Source of the DNA: an uncultured Formosa sp.
GTDB lineage: Bacteria; Bacteroidota; Bacteroidia; Flavobacteriales; Flavobacteriaceae
Direction of reading: 5' to 3'
Length of the DNA: 64,000 nucleotides
NCBI RefSeq assembly: GCF_947500765.1
Contig: NZ_CANMTH010000012.1
Location: 48,659 to 112,658, forward strand
How positions within the stretch are numbered: position 1 is the stretch's first letter; every line of letters begins with the position of its first letter. This document shows positions 46,981 to 55,819 of the stretch, piece after piece. The position numbers were made by a program, and so were the translations under genes. A model generated the notes under the pieces. The model did not search any database and was not told the origin of the DNA. It saw only the letters and a program-made list of their open reading frames with translations.

Positions 46981-48108
46981 TTATTTATTTTTCACAAGAA
47001 TGCTGGTTAGTTTTGTAATGTTTGTAGTAAATGTTTTTTCTTTTTTTAACCAATTGTAAGCAGGTAAAATTAATCCTAGGCCAAGAATAACACAGGCAAA
47101 TATTAATATGTTTGGAGCCTTAGTAAATGTGGTTCCTGCAGTTAAAATACCTAAAATAAGTAATACAGAAAGCGGTAAAGACAGAGCTAGAATAGATAGT
47201 GCAAAATCTACATGAAATGTTTTTTTATTTTTAGGAGCATCTATTTCTTTTGCGGCAATGCTAGAAATGTGTGCAAAAGGCCAAAAGCTACAAGCACTTA
47301 GTCCGAAAACAAGCATCAATAGAATATCGTTAGAAGCAAAAATTGGTGCTACGGTAATAATACTTCCAATTATTAAAAGTGTAACACCATTTTTCAACAT
47401 TAATAATGAGAATATTTGAGCAATTTGTTTTTTTTTAATTACAACAGCAAGTCCTATAAATAATAGAACTAAAGGTGTCATTATACTACTCAGTCGGGTT
47501 AAATTATCCTGAATAAATAGTGGTAAATTAGACATGTGTATTCCTGAAAATACAAAGATTAAAGCAACAAGAATAAAAATGTTTACGGGTTCTAAAAGCA
47601 TCACTTTACCTAGCGCTTTTAACTTTGTGCTTATTGGTTCCGGTTTACTTGTTTGGTTTTTATAATACCAAGAAATAGCAATCATGTAAAGTATAAATAA
47701 TACAAAAAACTTATTTCCCAAATCAGACATAGCAGCTTTACCTAAATACGTTGGCCCTAGAAATTCTAATATAAACGGAAAACAAGATAGTCCAGGTGCT
47801 AGAGATGGTAATAGTAATTTTGCTGTGTTTCTAGTAGACGTATCTGTTATTCCCGCAATATTTAAAAAGAGAGGTGTTAATAGGAATAGAAATCCATTAA
47901 AACCTAAAGCTATTAAAGGTAAAATTAATAGCTCTGTGTTTAAATTAACTTGTAATAAAGCAATAAAAATGGTTGCAGGTAAAGCTAGTAAAAGAATGAT
48001 CTTTTTTAATCCGTTGGTTTCGTCCTTAGAGGTGAATTTCTTTTTGATAAGAAACCCTAAAAGGATAAAGGTAATAAAAGAGAACGCTTTTACATGTGCT
48101 TCTGTCAT
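46981..48108 (-). CDS. AEC-family (auxin efflux carrier-like) permease
   Basis: 375 aa, almost entirely hydrophobic, with about ten transmembrane helices in two halves separated near residue 165. LLALPATIFIALLQVNL and TAKLLLPSLAPGLSCFPFIL match the AEC/BASS-like fold. Such transporters move organic acids or amino acid derivatives, and the substrate is not inferable. It starts 12 bp after the exported aminotransferase gene on the same strand, so the two are probably cotranscribed and may share a metabolite. Confidence 0.7.
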   Translation of the reverse strand: MTEAHVKAFSFITFILLGFLIKKKFTSKDETNGLKKIILLLALPATIFIALLQVNLNTELLILPLIALGFNGFLFLLTPLFLNIAGITDTSTRNTAKLLLPSLAPGLSCFPFILEFLGPTYLGKAAMSDLGNKFFVLFILYMIAISWYYKNQTSKPEPISTKLKALGKVMLLEPVNIFILVALIFVFSGIHMSNLPLFIQDNLTRLSSIMTPLVLLFIGLAVVIKKKQIAQIFSLLMLKNGVTLLIIGSIITVAPIFASNDILLMLVFGLSACSFWPFAHISSIAAKEIDAPKNKKTFHVDFALSILALSLPLSVLLILGILTAGTTFTKAPNILIFACVILGLGLILPAYNWLKKEKTFTTNITKLTSILVKNK

Positions 48109-48119
48109 AGTACAAATAC

Positions 48120-49307
48120 TTATATAACTTGGTCTAAGGCTTCGGTGAATAATTTCATTTCATCCATGGTGCCCATACTTACGCGACACCAGTTTTTATC
48201 CCAGAAATTGAACGCACGAACTCCAATGCCTCTGTCGTACATTTCTTTTAAGAAAGGTTTTCCTTCCATAGGGATTTCAAATATTATAAAATTGGTTTGA
48301 GAAGGTAGATATGGTAACCCTTTTTTATCTAAATGTTTTTTAGTGTAGTCTCTTGTTTCTGCTATTTTAGACTTAGACATGTCTAAAAATTCTTGGCCTT
48401 GTAAACTCGTTGTTGCAGCCATAATTGAAGGTCCGGTAATACCCATTCCGCCTCGAGTTATTGCATTTATTCTCTCTAGTGTTTCTGGTTTTGCTACCAA
48501 GTAACCTATGCGTAATCCAGCCATACCGTGTATTTTAGAAAATGTACGTGCTACCATTACATTTTTTCCTTGAGCAACTAGATTCACCATACTGTCGCTT
48601 AATCCATTGTCAGATAAATCAATATAGGCTTCATCTACAAAAACAGGAACTTTTTCAGATACTCGATTACAAAATGCCTTTAAAGCTTTAGCGTCTGTTA
48701 TAGATCCTGTTGGGTTGTTAGGGTTGCATATGTAAACTAATTTTGTGTTTTCGTTTACAGCGGCTTCCATTGCTGCAAGATCATGTTGTGCGTCTGCTAA
48801 TAACTTATAAGATTTCCATTTTCCACCAACAGATTTAGATACATTAATTAAGGACATATAGCTTGGGTCTGCACTTATAACATCTCCTCCCTTTTGGAAA
48901 AACACCATGGCTACTTTTTCTAAAATATCTGAAGATCCAGGAGCCATTAAAATATTTTCTGGTTTAACGCCTTCTTTTTTTGCGATAATATCAATCAAAG
49001 TATTTAATGTTTCCCAACCATAACGATTTCCTGTGAAAACTTCGTCTTGAAAAGCTTTAGCTGCTAATGGTGGCGGTCCATAGGGGTTTTCATTTGCTAA
49101 GAGTCTTGCTTTTATTTTTACTTCATCTATAATTGGTGGTGTGAATTCGTTAAAAGTATTACTGGTGTCAAATATAAATGTAGAATCTTTTTGTTGGGCA
49201 GTTTCTACAGATTTTGCCCATATTTCTGTGGGCATGAATGCAAGGCCAGCCATTGTTAAACTTCCTCTTTTTAACCAATTTCTTCTGCTAATATGTGATG
49301 AGCTCAT
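48120..49307 (-). CDS. Tat-exported PLP-dependent aminotransferase (HisC-like)
   Basis: 395 aa. The N-terminus carries a twin-arginine motif, SRRNWLKRGS, followed by a hydrophobic stretch, so export in folded form is predicted. The remainder is a fold-type I aminotransferase of the histidinol-phosphate type, with LLANENPYGPPPLA at the N-terminal arm, VYICNPNNPTG near residue 190 and the PLP-binding Lys in ARTFSKIHGMAGLRIGY near residue 256. Its location outside the cytoplasm makes a histidine-synthesis role unlikely. Cotranscribed with the AEC-type permease. Confidence 0.88.
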   Translation of the reverse strand: MSSSHISRRNWLKRGSLTMAGLAFMPTEIWAKSVETAQQKDSTFIFDTSNTFNEFTPPIIDEVKIKARLLANENPYGPPPLAAKAFQDEVFTGNRYGWETLNTLIDIIAKKEGVKPENILMAPGSSDILEKVAMVFFQKGGDVISADPSYMSLINVSKSVGGKWKSYKLLADAQHDLAAMEAAVNENTKLVYICNPNNPTGSITDAKALKAFCNRVSEKVPVFVDEAYIDLSDNGLSDSMVNLVAQGKNVMVARTFSKIHGMAGLRIGYLVAKPETLERINAITRGGMGITGPSIMAATTSLQGQEFLDMSKSKIAETRDYTKKHLDKKGLPYLPSQTNFIIFEIPMEGKPFLKEMYDRGIGVRAFNFWDKNWCRVSMGTMDEMKLFTEALDQVI

Positions 49308-49794
49308 TTTGATAAATCTTTAATTTTTTCATTAAAATTAGAGTTTTAATTGATTTAAAAATGTTAAAATTTGTTTTTAAGATTAAAAAATGAGGTGAAT
49401 TGTAGATTTAATTGAATATATGATGATTTTTTAATATTTGTATTAAAAATCAAAGTCAAATTGAGAAATTTTTAAAGCTTTTAGTTTAGTGTAAGGCTGT
49501 TTTAATGATGAGAATCTGTTTGTATAACGATTTTTGTGTGTGTACAGTTATTAATAAAATGTGTGAAAACAAATAGGTTGTTTGGCTTTAACCGAATTCT
49601 TCATGGTTTATAATGTTAAAATGCTTTAAAAAAAATTTTGTCTTTTTTTGTAATCTATTTATTTGTAGTGTTTTGTGTTTTTATACTTAGAAGTTGTTTT
49701 GTTAATGTTTTTTGAAAGAATAAAAATGGGCTAAACTATTGAGTTTGGTGAGTGTCTAATTACAAAAAGACATTAATCTAAAATATTATAAATT
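49308..49794. other. long AT-rich divergent region without a gene
   Basis: 487 bp between the aminotransferase and the DUF6515-like gene, very T-rich, no ORF supported. TGTCT and AGACA flank a short loop close to 49750-49770, just before the DUF6515-like start. No exact promoter box was found. Confidence 0.5.
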
Positions 49795-50385
49795 ATGAAA
49801 TCATTTATTAAATTTTATTTCATGCCGTTATTCTTTTTAATGGCTATTACGACTCAGGGGTTTTCGCAAACCAAAAAAACGACATCTAAGAGTAAGTCTT
49901 CAAAAACCACAGTAATTGTGAAAAATAATGTTAGAAAGGTGCCTAGCAGTAAGGTTACTTATAAAAGAGAATCGCGAAAGGTGGTTTCTGTAAGACAGAT
50001 ACCTAATAAAACAGTACTTAAACACAATGGTGAAAATTATTATTACTCAAATAATAAATTTTACACACAGTCTAGAGGGCGTTATGTTCCTATTGCTCCA
50101 AAAGTAGGTTTTAGAATAAAAGTATTGCCTCCTAGTTATAAAAGAATACAATATGATACGCATAACTATTTTAATGCTAATGGTGTTTTTTATATAGAAA
50201 TTAATAATCAATATGAAGTTGTAGATCCAGAGGTTGGTACTATAGTTTACGATCTCCCAGATGGCTATGAAAAAGTAGTTGTTGATGGCTTGTCGTATTA
50301 CGAGTATGCTAATGTATTATATGAAAAAGTACAGGTTAATGATACAAGAGCTTATGAGGTTGTTGGGATTATTGAAATCGACTAA
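49795..50385 (+). CDS. secreted DUF6515-like protein
   Basis: 196 aa. Signal peptide (about 1-25, GFSQ), then a basic Lys/Ser/Thr-rich stretch and a C-terminal half made of repeated units in which an aromatic motif of the form NYYYSNNKFY / NYFNANGVFY / SYYEYANVLY alternates with a Pro-Val/Pro-Pro turn (APKVGF, DPEVGT). This resembles DUF6515. I do not know a function. It is a periplasmic or surface protein that stands alone and is followed by a terminator. Confidence 0.7.
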   Translation: MKSFIKFYFMPLFFLMAITTQGFSQTKKTTSKSKSSKTTVIVKNNVRKVPSSKVTYKRESRKVVSVRQIPNKTVLKHNGENYYYSNNKFYTQSRGRYVPIAPKVGFRIKVLPPSYKRIQYDTHNYFNANGVFYIEINNQYEVVDPEVGTIVYDLPDGYEKVVVDGLSYYEYANVLYEKVQVNDTRAYEVVGIIEID

Positions 50386-50453
50386 TTTAAATAAAACTGT
50401 TTCAGTGATTTGATTATTGAAAGTTTGAGTTTGCAACCTCTTAAATGTTGTGT

Positions 50454-50489
50454 AAAAAAATATCAAGGATTTATCTTTGATATTTTTTT
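50454..50489 (+). terminator. terminator after the DUF6515-like gene
   Basis: An ATATCAA stem pairs with TTGATAT near 50460-50483, flanked by A- and T-runs. Confidence 0.8.
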
Positions 50490-50631
50490 GTTTTAAATGC
50501 TGTGTTTATGATTTAATGTTCAATGTTTTAATAATTTAGAATTGCTTTGTTAAAAAGGATTTGGGAGGTGTTAATAAATTTGATTAAGTAGTTTTCTTTT
50601 ATGTAGCGAGTTTAAGTATTAATATTTTTCT

Positions 50632-51381
50632 TTATAATATGTTTATTCCAGCAGAAATATACTGTTTAAGTTTTGGATCTTCTATGTCTAAATCTGTTAC
50701 AACAGTATCAATTTCTTTAAGATTACAAACATCATATCCTTGTCTTAAATTTAATTTATTAGACGTTGTTAAATATACAATGTGCTCGGAAGATTTTATC
50801 ATTGCTTTTTTTATTAAAGAAACTTCGTACCCATCTTCAGTAATTCCTGTTTCAATATCTAGTCCGCTTACTCCCATAAAACAAATGTTAGCTCTAATGT
50901 TAGATAAGTATTGAATAACATCAATCCCAATAGTAACCATTGAGCTTCTGTGAATTTTACCGCCAATAAAAATAGTTTCAACTAAAGGGTGTTCTGTTAA
51001 TTGCATGGCCAGAGGAAGACTGTAGGTGTAAACCGTTAGTTTTAAGTTTTTAGGAAGTAGCTTTGCGAGCATTAAATTAGTAGTACCACCGCTAATAATA
51101 ATAACCATGTTATCCTCTATAAGAGAAATTGCTTTTTGTGCAATACGAATTTTATTCTCTCTATTATATATAACATCTTCGTTATAATGGTAAAGCTTTT
51201 GGATGTTAGATATTGCTCCCCCGTGAACTTTTGTAATTATACCTTTATCATGTAATTCTTTAATATCTCGTCTTATTGTATCTTCAGAAACATTAAGTTT
51301 TTCTGATAAAAAACTAGAACTCACCTTCCGGTTTATGCTTACTTCATCAATCACTTTTTGTTGTCTCTCCTTTTTCTTCAT
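50632..51381 (-). CDS. DeoR/GlpR-family transcriptional regulator
   Basis: 249 aa. The N-terminal winged helix has the DeoR signature (NVSEDTIRRDIKELHDKGII, then KVHGGA), and the C-terminal sugar-phosphate-sensing domain is present (VIISGGTTNLMLAKLLPK, VSGLDIETGITEDG). DeoR proteins are usually repressors released by a phosphorylated sugar. It is transcribed divergently from the MurNAc/GlcNAc locus, and a palindrome lies in the shared promoter region. MurNAc-6-phosphate or GlcN/GlcNAc-6-phosphate is a plausible effector by context. Confidence 0.93.
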   Translation of the reverse strand: MKKKERQQKVIDEVSINRKVSSSFLSEKLNVSEDTIRRDIKELHDKGIITKVHGGAISNIQKLYHYNEDVIYNRENKIRIAQKAISLIEDNMVIIISGGTTNLMLAKLLPKNLKLTVYTYSLPLAMQLTEHPLVETIFIGGKIHRSSMVTIGIDVIQYLSNIRANICFMGVSGLDIETGITEDGYEVSLIKKAMIKSSEHIVYLTTSNKLNLRQGYDVCNLKEIDTVVTDLDIEDPKLKQYISAGINIL

Positions 51382-51395
51382 GTAAATAATTTTTT

Positions 51396-51403
51396 CAAAA
51401 ATA
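51396..51403 (-). promoter_or_regulatory. TAnnTTTG box for the DeoR gene
   Basis: Minus strand reads TATTTTTG, exact consensus, 14 bp before the start codon. Confidence 0.6.
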
Positions 51404-51456
51404 AGATTAATTTAAAATTAGCTGTATAAAATAGGGGGTGTTAAAATACGCATTAT

Positions 51457-51486
51457 TTTGCATGTTTTAGTTCTTAAACGTGCAAA
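51457..51486. promoter_or_regulatory. candidate DeoR operator palindrome
   Basis: TTTGCATGTTT (51457-51467) and AAACGTGCAAA (51476-51486) form an inverted repeat with one mismatch in 11 and an 8-nt spacer. It ends 17 bp before the -7 box of the HGSNAT-like gene, so a bound repressor would cover the -33 region. TGCAT-containing palindrome arms recur before susC. Confidence 0.55.
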
Positions 51487-51503
51487 TGTTTTTAAAAAAT
51501 AAA

Positions 51504-51511
51504 TATATTTG
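51504..51511 (+). promoter_or_regulatory. promoter box of the MurNAc/GlcNAc operon
   Basis: TATATTTG matches the -7 consensus, 37 bp before the start of the HGSNAT-like gene. Confidence 0.7.
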
Positions 51512-51548
51512 AACGTATTAGCTAATTTTTAACAAACAATTTAAAATT

Positions 51549-52655
51549 ATGTTAAGTTCAAATAGGCTCATTTCTTTAGATGTTTTAAGGGGAATTACAA
51601 TCTCTTTTATGATTTTGGTAAATACTCCAGGGAGTTGGAGTTATGTGTATGCCCCGTTAAGACATGCAGCTTGGCATGGTTGTACGCCAACAGATTTGGT
51701 CTTTCCTTTTTTCTTATGTATTGTAGGTATATCTATTTGGTTCTCTTTTTCTAAATATGGAATAACATTGTCTATAACAAATACTTTAAAGATTCTAAAA
51801 CGGAGTGTTGTTATATTTCTCTTAGGGTTTGTGCTAAATCTTTTTCCGTTTTTCGATTTTGATAATGTGCGAGTTATGGGTGTGCTTCAACGTATTGCTA
51901 TTGCTTATGGAATTGGAGCCATACTTTGTTTAAGTTTTAAAAGAAGAAATTTGTTAATTGTTCTAGCTGTTATTTTGTTAGGGTATTGGGCGTTACTTTT
52001 TTTTGGTGCAGCATCAAATCCATATTCTTTACAAAATAATGTGGTTAGAACATTTGATGTGTTTTTATTTGGTAAAAATCACATCTATAAAGGCTTTGGT
52101 GTTCCGTTTGATCCGGAAGGATTATTGTCTGCTATTCCAGCCGTAGGAACGGTTATCCTTGGGTTTTTAATAGGTCAAATTGTAGCCGAAAAGGAGTCGT
52201 TAGTGTTTAAAGTTAGAAAGTTATTATTGTACGGATCTTTATTCGTGCTTTTAGGAATCATGTGGAATTTTGTTCTTCCTATAAATAAAGCGTTGTGGAC
52301 AAGTTCGTATGTGCTTTTTACAGCAGGTCTGTGTGCTATTCTTTTGGCTTTATTAATGTTTATTATTGATTTAAAGGGGGTTAGTGTGTGGTCTAGGCCT
52401 TTTGTTCATTTTGGGACTAATCCCTTATTTATATTTGTTTTATCTGGATTGTATATAAAAACGATTAATTACTTAATTAAGATACCGGTGTCTTCTGGAA
52501 ATAAAGTATCTGCTTATAAGTATCTGTATAATGAGGTGTTTGCTCCCATGTTAGGTAATATGAATGGATCATTAATGTTTGCTTTAACTCATATTATTAT
52601 ATTTTGGTCAATATGTTATCTCTTATATAGAAATAAAATATTTGTAAAAATATAG
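51549..52655 (+). CDS. HGSNAT/NagX-like transmembrane amino-sugar N-acetyltransferase
   Basis: 368 aa with about ten transmembrane helices. It begins RLISLDVLRGITISFMILVN followed by PGSWSYVYAPLRHAAWHGC and TPTDLVFPFF, the HGSNAT/DUF5009 signature containing the active His region (RHAxWHGC). The human relative transfers acetyl from cytosolic acetyl-CoA to terminal glucosamine across a membrane. In this operon of amino-sugar enzymes, N-acetylation of de-acetylated glucosamine from peptidoglycan or chitosan-like material in the periplasm is inferred. It is the first gene of the operon. Confidence 0.85.
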   Translation: MLSSNRLISLDVLRGITISFMILVNTPGSWSYVYAPLRHAAWHGCTPTDLVFPFFLCIVGISIWFSFSKYGITLSITNTLKILKRSVVIFLLGFVLNLFPFFDFDNVRVMGVLQRIAIAYGIGAILCLSFKRRNLLIVLAVILLGYWALLFFGAASNPYSLQNNVVRTFDVFLFGKNHIYKGFGVPFDPEGLLSAIPAVGTVILGFLIGQIVAEKESLVFKVRKLLLYGSLFVLLGIMWNFVLPINKALWTSSYVLFTAGLCAILLALLMFIIDLKGVSVWSRPFVHFGTNPLFIFVLSGLYIKTINYLIKIPVSSGNKVSAYKYLYNEVFAPMLGNMNGSLMFALTHIIIFWSICYLLYRNKIFVKI

Positions 52656-52718
52656 TTTTTAATAAGATTTTTTGTGTAGATAAGCGATTTTATTGGGTTT
52701 TTTGTTAAAACTTGCAAT

Positions 52719-52752
52719 ATTATGCATGAAAAATGATTGATTATTGCATAAT
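52719..52752. promoter_or_regulatory. inverted repeat upstream of susC of the MurNAc locus
   Basis: ATTATGCA (52719-52726) and TGCATAAT (52745-52752) are exact reverse complements 18 nt apart, 40 bp before susC. They share the TGCAT core with the palindrome at 51457-51486. This may be a second operator or an RNA hairpin in the leader. Confidence 0.45.
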
Positions 52753-52791
52753 TTTTCTACTTTTAGTGCAATAACTAATACCTTAGTCCTT

Positions 52792-55700
52792 ATGAAAAAA
52801 ACGAACACCCTTTTCTCTTTTCTTAAGAGAGCCAAATTTATGATAAGCTTTTCGCTGTTTATGTTGTTTGGGTTTGGATTGCAAAGCCAGACACTTTATA
52901 CCTTAAAAGGTAGTGTGAAAGACAATTTAGGAAGTCCTGCGACAGGTGTCACGGTTCAGCTTAAAAATACGAATCAGGGAGCTATTTCTGATTTTGATGG
53001 AAACTATGAGTTAAAAGCTAGTTTAGAGCCAGGCGAATATACGTTAGTCTTTAGATTATTAGGTTTATCTACTCAAGAAGTAAAAATGATTTTAGGGAAT
53101 CAAACCAATGTGGTTAAAGATGTTGAGATGACTATGGATATTCTAGGGTTAGATCAAGTTGTTATTACGGGTGCAGGTGCATTAACACAAAAAAGACAAT
53201 TAGGTAATACCATCTCTAGTATTAAAGGTGGCGAGATTTCGCAAGCTGGTTCTGTAGATATAACAGGTGCCCTTTCTGGAAAATTAGCAGGTATTCAAGT
53301 GTCACAGAATTCAGGAGATCCTGCAGGTGGAATAAGTGTTAGATTAAGAAGTTCTAGTACAGTTAACGGTAGTTCAGATCCTTTGTATATAATAGATGGT
53401 GTTATTGTTAATAATAACTCTACAGATGTTTTAGGATCTACGAGTGTTGTTCAAAACAGAATGTCAGATATTAGTCCGCAAGATATTGATAGGATAGAAG
53501 TTATTAAAGGAGCGGCAGCCGCAGCTATATATGGATCTAGAGCAAGTAATGGTGTTGTTCAAATTTTTACTAAGAAGGGACAGTCTGGAGAGCCTGTTAT
53601 TACCATTTCTTCAAGTGTGAATTTTAATTCTTTGAGAAAAAAACGTGAATATAATGATGAGCCTTTTACATGGGCATCGTCAGATATTACGGTGTTAGAT
53701 AAGGTCGCAGCCACACGATATGATTATCAAGATATGGTGTTTGAAAATTCTATAGGGACAGATAATTATGTGTCTATGTCTGGAGGAAAAGGAAATACTA
53801 ATTATTTCGGGTCGTTTTCTTATCTAAAGAACGATGGGATTCTTAAAAGCACAAATTATCAAAGACAATCAGGAAGAATTAGAGTAAATCAAGTTGTAAA
53901 CGACTGGATATCGGCTTCTTTTGGGACCTATTTTTCTACAAGTAAGAGTCAGGATCAACCAAACGGAGGTTATGTTGCGGGTGTGTTGCCTACAATTTTA
54001 TTTTCAGATAATTCGATAGACCCTAGACCCGATGAAGATGGAAATTATCCAACAATGACCTTTTATCCTAATATATTAGAATACATTGATACTTTCGATT
54101 TCACTCAGAAGAGTAATAGAAATATTAGTGATTTACAAATAACGTTAAAGCCAGTAGATGGACTTAAAGTAAACTACGTTTTAGGTTACGATAATTCAGA
54201 ATCTACAGGAAATACTTATATCCCAATTGGAACTACTACTATTGAATTAGGTAGTGCTAGTACAACAACAATTGCGACAACTCAATTTAATAGTGATTTA
54301 AACGGGTCTTATAATTTAGATTTAAATGATGTTTTATCATCAACAACTACAACAGGGTTTTCATGGCAAGCAGATGAAACTAACTTAAGTTCAATTTCAG
54401 GAACGGGATTAGCTTTAGGTGTAAAAACAACCAACGGATCTGCATCTATTAGTACTAATGAAAGTAGAAGTGAACGTTCTTTTTGGGGAGGTTTTTTACA
54501 GCAAACATTTGGTTTTAAAGATAAGCTTTTCGTTACAGGAGCTATTAGGCTAGATGGTTCTTCAGTTTTTGGTGAAGATGAAAGAAATCAATGGTATCCA
54601 AAAACAAGTATGTCGTATCTGGTTTCTGAAGAAGATTTTTGGGATAATACTTTTGGTAGTGCACTTAATAGTTTTAAAGTTAGAGCAGCTTGGGGACAGG
54701 CAGGTAACCTTACTGCTATAGGACCATTCGATAGATTGTCAAATTATTCGGCTGTTAGTATCGATGGAACTTCTGGTTTAATAGCACCAACCGAATTAGG
54801 GAATGCAGATCTTAAACCAGAAAGACAAACAGAATTAGAGTTTGGTATTGATATGGGATTATTTAATAATAGAATAGGGGTAGAGCTTACTTATTATAAA
54901 CAAAATATTGAAGACTTATTATTGGCTAGAACGTTATCTCCTTCAACAGGGTTTGGATCTAGAGTCGAGAATATCGGAACTATGACAAATAGTGGGTTTG
55001 AAGCATTAATTACTGCAACGCCTATACAAACGAACGATTTTAGCTGGACTGTTACGGGAACTTTTTCTACTAATAAAAATGAAGTGAATGATATAGAAGG
55101 AGATCAGTTTAGTATTGGAAACTTTGATTTCTCAGTTGCTAAAAATGGTGAGGCATTGGGTGTTTTTTATCAAGGATACTACGCAAGAAATGAAGATGGA
55201 AGCTTGCTTTTAACAGAAGGTGGTCTTCCGCAAAGAGAAAAAGGATCGTACGATGCAGATGGTAATCCTGTCGCAGGAAGAGATGCCTCTGGACAACCTA
55301 GTGGATCGAATTTAAGTAAGGTTATTGGCGATCCAAATCCAGACTTTATAGCGTCTTTAACAAATGAATTTAGATATAAAAACTTTTCTTTTAGAATGCA
55401 GTTTGATGCCGTTCAAGGTGTCGATTTATTAAGTTGGGATACACGTATGTTATATCGTTTTGGAGGTGGAGAACAAACCGCTAAAGAATTAAGAGGAGAG
55501 AGTGTTAGAGGAACTGGGGCAGCTAATTTTAGTATCGCAGAATCCTATATAGAAGATGGGTCTTATATTAAGCTTCGTGAGTTATCAACATCTTATTTAT
55601 TAAAAGATCCTTTACAAGGAGTAGATAGTGTAAGATTTACATTAACAGGACGTAATTTACTTTCTATTGATAGTTTTTCTGGTCACGATCCAGAAGTAAA

Positions 55701-55794
55701 TATGGATGGACAAAGTAATGGTTCTCGTGGAGGTGTTATGGGGTTAGTACCTATTCCTAGAGTTATAAAATTTGGTGTAGTTGCTACTTTTTAA
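52792..55794 (+). CDS. SusC/RagA-family TonB-dependent transporter of the MurNAc locus
   Basis: About 1000 aa from the ATG at 52792 (MKKTNTLFSFLKRAK); the frame is open further upstream to a TTG but the ATG gives a normal signal peptide. Domains: carboxypeptidase-D-like repeat (LKGSVKDNLGSPATGVTVQL, FDGNYEL), TonB-box region LDQVVITGAGAL, plug domain with YIIDGVIV and KGAAAAAIYGSRASNG, then a beta-barrel ending in Phe. It is paired with SusD 25 bp downstream. By context it imports muropeptides or MurNAc/GlcNAc-containing fragments, which would be an unusual SusC substrate. Confidence 0.94.
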   Translation: MKKTNTLFSFLKRAKFMISFSLFMLFGFGLQSQTLYTLKGSVKDNLGSPATGVTVQLKNTNQGAISDFDGNYELKASLEPGEYTLVFRLLGLSTQEVKMILGNQTNVVKDVEMTMDILGLDQVVITGAGALTQKRQLGNTISSIKGGEISQAGSVDITGALSGKLAGIQVSQNSGDPAGGISVRLRSSSTVNGSSDPLYIIDGVIVNNNSTDVLGSTSVVQNRMSDISPQDIDRIEVIKGAAAAAIYGSRASNGVVQIFTKKGQSGEPVITISSSVNFNSLRKKREYNDEPFTWASSDITVLDKVAATRYDYQDMVFENSIGTDNYVSMSGGKGNTNYFGSFSYLKNDGILKSTNYQRQSGRIRVNQVVNDWISASFGTYFSTSKSQDQPNGGYVAGVLPTILFSDNSIDPRPDEDGNYPTMTFYPNILEYIDTFDFTQKSNRNISDLQITLKPVDGLKVNYVLGYDNSESTGNTYIPIGTTTIELGSASTTTIATTQFNSDLNGSYNLDLNDVLSSTTTTGFSWQADETNLSSISGTGLALGVKTTNGSASISTNESRSERSFWGGFLQQTFGFKDKLFVTGAIRLDGSSVFGEDERNQWYPKTSMSYLVSEEDFWDNTFGSALNSFKVRAAWGQAGNLTAIGPFDRLSNYSAVSIDGTSGLIAPTELGNADLKPERQTELEFGIDMGLFNNRIGVELTYYKQNIEDLLLARTLSPSTGFGSRVENIGTMTNSGFEALITATPIQTNDFSWTVTGTFSTNKNEVNDIEGDQFSIGNFDFSVAKNGEALGVFYQGYYARNEDGSLLLTEGGLPQREKGSYDADGNPVAGRDASGQPSGSNLSKVIGDPNPDFIASLTNEFRYKNFSFRMQFDAVQGVDLLSWDTRMLYRFGGGEQTAKELRGESVRGTGAANFSIAESYIEDGSYIKLRELSTSYLLKDPLQGVDSVRFTLTGRNLLSIDSFSGHDPEVNMDGQSNGSRGGVMGLVPIPRVIKFGVVATF

Positions 55795-55819
55795 ACGTGT
55801 AAACAAAAAATAATAAAAG

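Noticed and set aside
48120-49307. Histidine biosynthesis HisC
   Set aside because: The Tat signal and the absence of other his genes argue against a role in cytoplasmic histidine synthesis.
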